From positions 32,440-96,439 of the forward strand of contig NZ_KI928927.1 of assembly GCF_000521215.1 (NCBI RefSeq): a stretch of DNA of 64,000 nucleotides, read 5' to 3'. Numbering within the stretch: position 1 is the first letter of the stretch; each line of letters opens with the position of its first letter. This DNA is from Labrenzia sp. DG1229 (GTDB lineage: Bacteria; Pseudomonadota; Alphaproteobacteria; Rhizobiales; Stappiaceae). Positions 58,500 through 64,000 of this stretch are shown here, one piece after another. A model generated the notes under the pieces. It ran no database searches. It worked only from the letters and a program-made list of their open reading frames with translations, and was not told the DNA's origin. Both the position numbers and the translations under genes were made by a program.

Positions 58500-59375
58500 T
58501 TACCACCAGAGCCGGGGCAGAGCAGCTCTAGCGCGCAAACCCTCCTCGATCAGGCGTTTGCGGATCAGGTGTTCTTCCGGCGCGTCACTGGGTCCGAAGT
58601 CCGAAGCGTGAATTCCGGCGGTAATAAACAGTACGTCGATATCCTGTGAGACGGCTCCGCGGATATCCGTGGGAAGACCGTCTCCAATGGCCAGAACGTC
58701 TTCCTTTGAAATCGGTTCGCCCGCAAGCGTTTCCAGCCGTATCATCGCGGCGTGGTAGATTGGTGCGTGCGGCTTGCCGAGAATGGCAACTTCTCCGCCC
58801 AGATCTTCGTAGAGCCGGGCCAAGGCTCCTGCACACCAGACCAGCCGGTCACCACGTTCCACCACGATATCCGGATTGGCGCAGATCATGAGCAGCTTCC
58901 GGTCGGCCAGTTTTTGCAGCCGGTCCCGGTAGTCGTCGGGCGTTTCCCTCTCGTCGTCTACAAGTCCGGTGCAACTGATGGCTTCCGCCTCGTCGTCATT
59001 GGAGGTGAAGGTCGCTTCAAGGTCCCAGTAAAGCGGCTGATCCCTGTTGGGGCCCAGATGCAGAAGCGTTTTGTTGCCCTGTTCTTCCAGAATCGCCCGG
59101 GTCACATCCCCAGATGTCACGATATCGTCGTAGGCCTCTTCGGGAACACCGAGTTTTGCAAGCATCTCCCCGACCTGTTTGGCAGGTCGTGGGGCGTTCG
59201 TGATCAGAACCACCTTGCCGCCGGTCTCCTCCCGATAGGCTCTCAGCGCCTTGTGTGCTTCCTCGAACGCCGCGACCCCGTTGTGAAGCACGCCCCAGAC
59301 ATCGCACAGAACCCCCTTGTAGAAAGGAGCAACGGCGCGAAGCCCGTCAATCAGAAGCGGTGCAGAAACGGTCAT
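58500..59375 (-). CDS. HAD superfamily phosphatase (TIGR01459-type, class IIA)
   Basis: 291 residues from MTVSAPLLIDGLRAVAPFYKG at 59375; the longer open frame is out of family. Motif I VLCDVWGVLHNG (nucleophile Asp), motif II VLITNAPRP, motif III Lys in ILGKPHAPIY and motif IV AIGDGLPTDIRGAVSQDID are all present. Likely a sugar or nucleotide phosphate phosphatase. Convergent with cheZ and divergent from mutL. Confidence 0.93.
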   Translation of the reverse strand: MTVSAPLLIDGLRAVAPFYKGVLCDVWGVLHNGVAAFEEAHKALRAYREETGGKVVLITNAPRPAKQVGEMLAKLGVPEEAYDDIVTSGDVTRAILEEQGNKTLLHLGPNRDQPLYWDLEATFTSNDDEAEAISCTGLVDDERETPDDYRDRLQKLADRKLLMICANPDIVVERGDRLVWCAGALARLYEDLGGEVAILGKPHAPIYHAAMIRLETLAGEPISKEDVLAIGDGLPTDIRGAVSQDIDVLFITAGIHASDFGPSDAPEEHLIRKRLIEEGLRARAALPRLWW

Positions 59376-59486
59376 GTCATTCACTCGGATTGTGCTTGAT
59401 CTGATAAGCTGGGAAAGAATCGGGACAAACTCGGCGCGGACCATATAGGAACATGACGCAGTGCGAAACCGAGTAAAGGGAGTTTC

Positions 59487-61394
59487 ATGCAGGTCAGGCA
59501 ACTTGGCGAACAGGTGATCAACCAGATCGCGGCCGGCGAAGTAATCGAGCGGCCCGCCAGCGTCATCAAGGAACTGGTTGAAAATGCCGTTGATGCCGGA
59601 GCGCGGAATATCGAGATCGTGACCGCTGCCGGTGGGAAGACGCTCATGCGCGTTGCCGATGACGGCGAGGGCATGCGCCATAACGACCTGAAACTGGCAA
59701 TCCGGCGGCATTGTACATCCAAGATATCCGACGATGACCTTTTCGATATCCGGACTCTCGGGTTTCGCGGAGAGGCCCTTCCATCCATCGGCTCCGTGGC
59801 GAGGCTGGTGATCCAGACCCGTCACAGGGAAGAAGATCATGCCTGGGCGATTGCGGTCGAAGGGGGAAGGGAACAGCCACTGGCACCTGCCGCGCGTGCC
59901 AGTGGCACACTGGTTGAGGTTAGAGACCTGTTCTTTGCGACCCCGGCCCGATTGAAGTTTCTGAAATCCGATCGGGCAGAATCATCTGCGATCACTGATA
60001 TCGTCAAACGGATCGCCCTGGCCTATCCGGAAGTCGGTTTCTCGATTTCGGGCGTTGACCGGCAGGCGCAAAGCTGGCCGGCCGCAAGAGGCAATGAACC
60101 CGAGCTTGCAAGGATCGCCCAGATACTCGGGCAGGAATTCGTCGAAAACGCGATGGAAATAGATGCGGCGCGGGAAGGGGTTCACCTGACCGGATTTGCC
60201 GGGTTGCCGACCCATCATCGCGGCAATGCACAACATCAGTTCTTTTTTGTCAACGGCAGGCCGGTAAAGGACAAACTGTTACTGTCCGGACTGCGCGGCG
60301 CCTATGCCGATGTGCTGGCAAGAGACCGGCACCCGGTCGTCGTTCTCTTCATCGACCTGGATCCGGCGCAGGTGGATGTCAACGTGCACCCGGCAAAGGC
60401 GGATGTGAGGTTTCGTGATTCCCAACTGGTGCGCGGACTGCTCGTCGGGGCCATCAAACAGGCGCTTGTTCAGGCCGGGCACCGGTCGTCAACTTCCAAC
60501 GCCGCAGTCGCGCTCGATGCGCTGCGCTCCCATGGACCCGGCTTTCAGGCTTCCACTGCAGGTGGATACGCGCCAGGTCAGGGCAATTCCGGAAGAGGCA
60601 CCCAGGTTCAGGCGTATCCACATGCCCGGCCGGAAACCGGTGACCGCTGGAACCCGGAAGTCTTCCGTCCACTGCAGGACGGCGGCGCGGCGATGGAGGG
60701 CTTTGCCGAGACAGCCCAGGAGAGTTTCCGGGCTCAGAACGGTTTCGCCGAAATGGCGGTTCCATCCGCGGATTCAAGGGCTCACCAGGAACCAGTCGAA
60801 ACCGGAAAGACCGAACTGCCTCTAGGTGCTGCACGCGCACAGGTTCACGAAACCTATATCATTTCACAAACCTCGGATGGTGTCGTGATTGTCGATCAGC
60901 ACGCGGCTCACGAGAGGCTCGTCTATGAAAGGCTGAAGGAGGCACTGGCGAAGAAAGACGTTGCGCGCCAGATTCTCCTGATCCCGGAAATTGTCGAGTT
61001 GGCAGAAGAAGATGCGCTCCGATTGCACGAAAGGGCAGCTGATCTGGAAGAGGTCGGACTCATGCTGGAGGCATTCGGTCCCGGTGCGATCGCCGTCAGG
61101 GAAACTCCGGCACTGCTGGGTGACATGGACATTCAGGGCATGGTCAGAAACCTGGCCGATGAGCTGGCGGAATGGGACACTGCGGACGGCTTGAAGGAAA
61201 AACTCGACCATGTCGCCGCGACCATGGCATGTCACGGATCTGTGCGCGCAGGTCGTCGAATGCGTCCGGAAGAAATGGACGCGCTCTTGCGCGACATGGA
61301 GGCAACGCCCAAATCAGGCCAGTGCAATCACGGCAGGCCGACCTGGGTCGAGCTCAAGCTGTCGGACATCGAGAGGCTTTTCGGGCGAAAGTGA
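59487..61394 (+). CDS. mutL: DNA mismatch repair protein MutL
   Basis: 635 residues. GHKL ATPase N-terminus ([39 protein letters not shown]). A Gln/Gly-rich linker (about 350-450) and a C-terminal dimerisation domain follow. The C-terminus has the nicking motif [12 protein letters not shown] plus [12 protein letters not shown] and CNHGRPTW, so it should be endonuclease-active, fitting an organism without MutH. Links MutS recognition to repair. Confidence 0.96.
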   Translation: MQVRQLGEQVINQIAAGEVIERPASVIKELVENAVDAGARNIEIVTAAGGKTLMRVADDGEGMRHNDLKLAIRRHCTSKISDDDLFDIRTLGFRGEALPSIGSVARLVIQTRHREEDHAWAIAVEGGREQPLAPAARASGTLVEVRDLFFATPARLKFLKSDRAESSAITDIVKRIALAYPEVGFSISGVDRQAQSWPAARGNEPELARIAQILGQEFVENAMEIDAAREGVHLTGFAGLPTHHRGNAQHQFFFVNGRPVKDKLLLSGLRGAYADVLARDRHPVVVLFIDLDPAQVDVNVHPAKADVRFRDSQLVRGLLVGAIKQALVQAGHRSSTSNAAVALDALRSHGPGFQASTAGGYAPGQGNSGRGTQVQAYPHARPETGDRWNPEVFRPLQDGGAAMEGFAETAQESFRAQNGFAEMAVPSADSRAHQEPVETGKTELPLGAARAQVHETYIISQTSDGVVIVDQHAAHERLVYERLKEALAKKDVARQILLIPEIVELAEEDALRLHERAADLEEVGLMLEAFGPGAIAVRETPALLGDMDIQGMVRNLADELAEWDTADGLKEKLDHVAATMACHGSVRAGRRMRPEEMDALLRDMEATPKSGQCNHGRPTWVELKLSDIERLFGRK

Positions 61395-61463
61395 TCGCGG
61401 CAATCTGATCGGCGACAACCCGCCATGCGTAGGAACAACGGCAAGTGCAACAAGGAGCGTGTC

Positions 61464-62336
61464 ATGGCCGAGGCTGAAGCCGGCAGTGCAGCGGGAGCAC
61501 AGGAAAAACATGCGGGTGCCTGGCCGAAGTTTCGGCGGGGACTGATCAAACTGGTGATCGCCGCTGCCATCGCATACGCCATGGCAGCAGGATACATGTA
61601 TGTGAACCAGCGCAGCTTCGTTTTTGTGCCAAGCGGCGAACTGGAAACACCGGCAGACAAGGGACTTGAGACTGTTTCAGCTGAAATCGTCGAAATGGCG
61701 GATGGAACGAAGATAACGGTCTGGACGGCGGAACCGGTGGATCCGGCCACTCCGACGGTTGTCTATTTTCATGGCAATTCGAGCAATCTCTCGGGCCGAT
61801 GGAAGCGGTTCAAGCAGATCGTGGACAGTGGTTATGGTCTCTATGCACCAACACATCGCGGCTATGCCGGCAGCGAGGGTAGCCCCTCGGAGGCCGCCCT
61901 CATTTCCGATGCGCTGGAACACTACGACAGGGCAGCCGCGGCCGGGTCGCCGGTCATTGTCCACGGCGAGAGCCTTGGAACCGGACTTGCAGCTGCCGTG
62001 GGCGCCGAACGATCTGATGTGGGACTTGTTGTGCTGGAAGCACCTTACACCGCACTCGTTGACATGGCAGGCGAAAGCTATCCATGGCTTCCTGTTGAAA
62101 TGCTGATGAAGGACCCGATGAAAACACGTGAGCGGATCGGGAAAGTCGATGCTCCGGTGATGATCATTCATGGAACCGAGGACGCGGTCATTCCGGTCGA
62201 CCATGGCAAGCGGTTGTACGAATTCGCATCTGATCCAAGGGAACTCCTGATCATTGACGGCGCGGGTCATAGCGATTTGTGGACAAGCGGTCTCTGGGAT
62301 GCCGTCCGGGACAAATGGACCCGGGAAGGGACCTGA
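61464..62336 (+). CDS. Membrane-anchored alpha/beta hydrolase
   Basis: 290 residues from ATG 61464, with AAGGAG just upstream. One N-terminal membrane helix (LIKLVIAAAIAYAMAAGYMYV), then the hydrolase core with oxyanion VVYFHGNSSNLSGRW, nucleophile GESLGTG, acid Asp in GTEDAVIPVDHGK and His in GAGHSDLW. Likely an esterase or peptidase-type enzyme facing the periplasm or membrane. Confidence 0.9.
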   Translation: MAEAEAGSAAGAQEKHAGAWPKFRRGLIKLVIAAAIAYAMAAGYMYVNQRSFVFVPSGELETPADKGLETVSAEIVEMADGTKITVWTAEPVDPATPTVVYFHGNSSNLSGRWKRFKQIVDSGYGLYAPTHRGYAGSEGSPSEAALISDALEHYDRAAAAGSPVIVHGESLGTGLAAAVGAERSDVGLVVLEAPYTALVDMAGESYPWLPVEMLMKDPMKTRERIGKVDAPVMIIHGTEDAVIPVDHGKRLYEFASDPRELLIIDGAGHSDLWTSGLWDAVRDKWTREGT

Positions 62337-62478
62337 ACCACAGCTCCGGGCAGCTTGGCCTGGAGCGAGTCGGACATAGAACACGCTCTGGCTTGGCGAA
62401 CCTGAAACAAGCCGCATCATTGCTGCACCTACCTGCTCAAATTTTTAGGCATTGTTTGTGAAAGGAACAAATCAAAAC

Positions 62479-63105
62479 ATGATGCAGCTAGATCGAGCTT
62501 ATTCAGCCGTTCTGTTCGATATGGATGGAACGCTTTTGGATTCCCGCGTGGTGATTGAGCGTGTTTTGACAGATTGGGCAGTTGCCAACAAACTCGATCC
62601 CATTTCCATACTTGAAGTTTCACATGGCCGAAGAACCATTGACGTAGTTCGAGAATTCGCGAAAGCTGGCACGGATTGCGAATCCGAGGCTGACAAAATC
62701 GAAGCTGCAGAAACCGACGATGTCCGCGGAATAGTGGCAATCCCCGGAGCCGCTGGTTTGTTGAACCAACTGCCGACCGGGCGTTGGGCCATTGTTACAT
62801 CTGCCGGTCGCGATCTTGCTGTCCGCCGGCTAACCGCAGCCGGCCTGCCCATTCCCGACGTGATGATAACCGCCGAAGATATCGAACACGGGAAACCTGA
62901 TCCTTCCGGTTACACTCTGGCTGCAGAAAAGCTCGGTACCAGTGCCGGACAATGTTTGGTCTTTGAAGACGCCCCGGCAGGAATTCAGGCCGGGTTGAAT
63001 GCAGGAAGCGACGTGATCGCGATCGGCTTTGCCAGCCCGGGTGGTGCAAAACCCGATTGTCCGGTGATTTCAGACTTCCGGGCAATCGAATTCAGGTTGA
63101 GCTGA
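62479..63105 (+). CDS. HAD-IA hydrolase
   Basis: 208 residues from the ATG pair at 62479-62484. Motif I VLFDMDGTLLDS, motif II VTSAGR, motif III Lys in EHGKPDPSGYTLAAEKLG and motif IV VFEDAPAGIQAGLNAG are complete, with a small alpha-helical cap. Resembles sugar-phosphate or phosphoglycolate phosphatases; substrate unknown. Confidence 0.93.
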   Translation: MMQLDRAYSAVLFDMDGTLLDSRVVIERVLTDWAVANKLDPISILEVSHGRRTIDVVREFAKAGTDCESEADKIEAAETDDVRGIVAIPGAAGLLNQLPTGRWAIVTSAGRDLAVRRLTAAGLPIPDVMITAEDIEHGKPDPSGYTLAAEKLGTSAGQCLVFEDAPAGIQAGLNAGSDVIAIGFASPGGAKPDCPVISDFRAIEFRLS

Positions 63106-63242
63106 AAATCGTGGGTCGGCTCGCGCTCCTGATGTCACCGGCCCTTCAGGTGATGGAAGCCGTTCACCGGCAGCGCCCCGACGTGTCTTGCCGGGTGAAC
63201 CGCTTTTCGACATCTGGCAATCCAGCATTCAAGGGATGCGCC

Positions 63243-64000
63243 TTAGAAGGAACGCTGCATCCGGAAGGTGCCATAAAGCTGGTAGGTATCGTCCAGGCCT
63301 GAAGCGGCGCTGTAGTCGATGTCGCGGTACTGGAGTTCAGGACCGATGATTAGACCTGAAACCGGTTCCCAGACGAGGTTGCTTGTCACACTCCACTGCG
63401 TGAAATCATAAGCACTCGTACCCGCATCAACATTGTGATAACCGCCTTCGACGTTGAGTTCGACAGTTTCAGTCAGGCCGAGGCTCACACCGCCGAAAAC
63501 GTTCCAGGTTTTTGTGGTTTCCGTGCTGTTGCCGTCCCAGACCGCATCGGTAATGCGGCTGTCCCAGCCGGTCGAACCGTAGGCGCTCGCTCCGTCGGTA
63601 TAAACGCCCTGTAGTGCGATGCTGCCGCCGTTTGCAAAGCCGCCGAATTCAATTTCGACACCTGCACCGACGGCCCATCCGAGTTCATCTTCAGAACCGC
63701 CGGTCGTGCCGTTGTAAACGGAGTTCGGGTAAACCTGGTGCAAGGCGCCCATGATCTGGGCTTCACCCCAGCCCTGACTTACGCCGAGGACACCAATCGC
63801 ATCCGGTATCCGGGTTCCGCCATATCCAAGCGTACCGCCGTTGAGACCGATGCTGGCCTCACGATCGGAACGGTCCTCCAGGGCAATCGTTGCGTTGAAC
63901 CCGTTGCCGAAGGCGTAGGTATAGGCCACCTGGTTCAGCGACTGGTCCGAATAGCTTTCGACCTGGGCGTTGAACGAGTAACCGGTAAAGAAATCGAAAT
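63243..64000 (-). CDS. Porin, C-terminal part (5' end outside window)
   Basis: About 252 visible residues of an outer-membrane beta-barrel, open to the right edge. The sequence consists of alternating amphipathic strands (ITDAVWDGNSTETTKTWNVFGGVSLGL, FTQWSVTSNLVWEPVSGL, YQLYGTFRMQRSF) and ends in Phe, as barrel proteins must for BamA recognition. Belongs with the alphaproteobacterial porin family. Confidence 0.9.
   Translation of the reverse strand, partial: FDFFTGYSFNAQVESYSDQSLNQVAYTYAFGNGFNATIALEDRSDREASIGLNGGTLGYGGTRIPDAIGVLGVSQGWGEAQIMGALHQVYPNSVYNGTTGGSEDELGWAVGAGVEIEFGGFANGGSIALQGVYTDGASAYGSTGWDSRITDAVWDGNSTETTKTWNVFGGVSLGLTETVELNVEGGYHNVDAGTSAYDFTQWSVTSNLVWEPVSGLIIGPELQYRDIDYSAASGLDDTYQLYGTFRMQRSF

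Overview
The window looks like chromosomal DNA of an alphaproteobacterium. GroESL sits under a CIRCE operator, a CheY-CheZ pair is present, MutL is the endonuclease type, and a porin of the alphaproteobacterial type lies at the right edge. The overall look suggests a marine Hyphomicrobiales member close to Stappiaceae (Roseibium/Labrenzia), but this is inferred from protein resemblance only.

Left half (1 to about 34.7 kb) is accessory DNA. It starts with the 3' end of dinB, an IS91 scrap, small accessory genes, an alpha/beta hydrolase between two diverged 59-bp direct repeats, and an IS110 element. At 4.2-8.7 kb are a secreted protein, a GGCT-fold protein, a truncated DUF6998-like gene, and a gene of about 442 codons split by an ISAs1-family element with a 10-bp target duplication. 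From 8.9 to 19.1 kb a minus-strand operon encodes a VirB-type secretion system in the order virB1-B2-B3-B4-small lipoprotein-B5-secreted protein-B6-B8-B9-B10-B11. No coupling protein or relaxase is visible. A second IS110 and a nested transposon knot follow: a dead IS256 element (9-bp duplication) carrying two separate IS66 elements (8-bp duplications each), one of which holds an unrelated secreted-protein passenger gene.

From 28.4 to 34.7 kb a compact minus-strand operon combines a truncated NodU-type carbamoyltransferase, an HPr-kinase-like protein, a NUDIX hydrolase, a nucleotidyltransferase, two paralogous P-loop kinases and an atypical iron-type alcohol dehydrogenase. I do not recognise this combination as a described pathway, and it is the best candidate for a new system. 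It abuts a near-copy of the groEL 3' end, which may be an attachment-site footprint marking the island edge.

Right half (34.8-64 kb) is ordinary core genome: groESL, a sigma-54 regulator, an EAL-like membrane protein, BenE with a cupin regulator, an M16 peptidase pair, a lipoprotein, lspA, ileS, two GT87-like membrane proteins, an EamA transporter, ribF, a MaoC hydratase, cheY-cheZ, a HAD phosphatase, mutL, an alpha/beta hydrolase, a HAD hydrolase and a porin.

Caution on quality: ileS, an essential gene, carries a one-base frameshift in a G/C run, and the EAL gene carries another. Homopolymer indel errors are therefore likely, and the other single-base disruptions (nucleotidyltransferase, ISAs1 transposase, the split accessory gene, carbamoyltransferase) may not be real.
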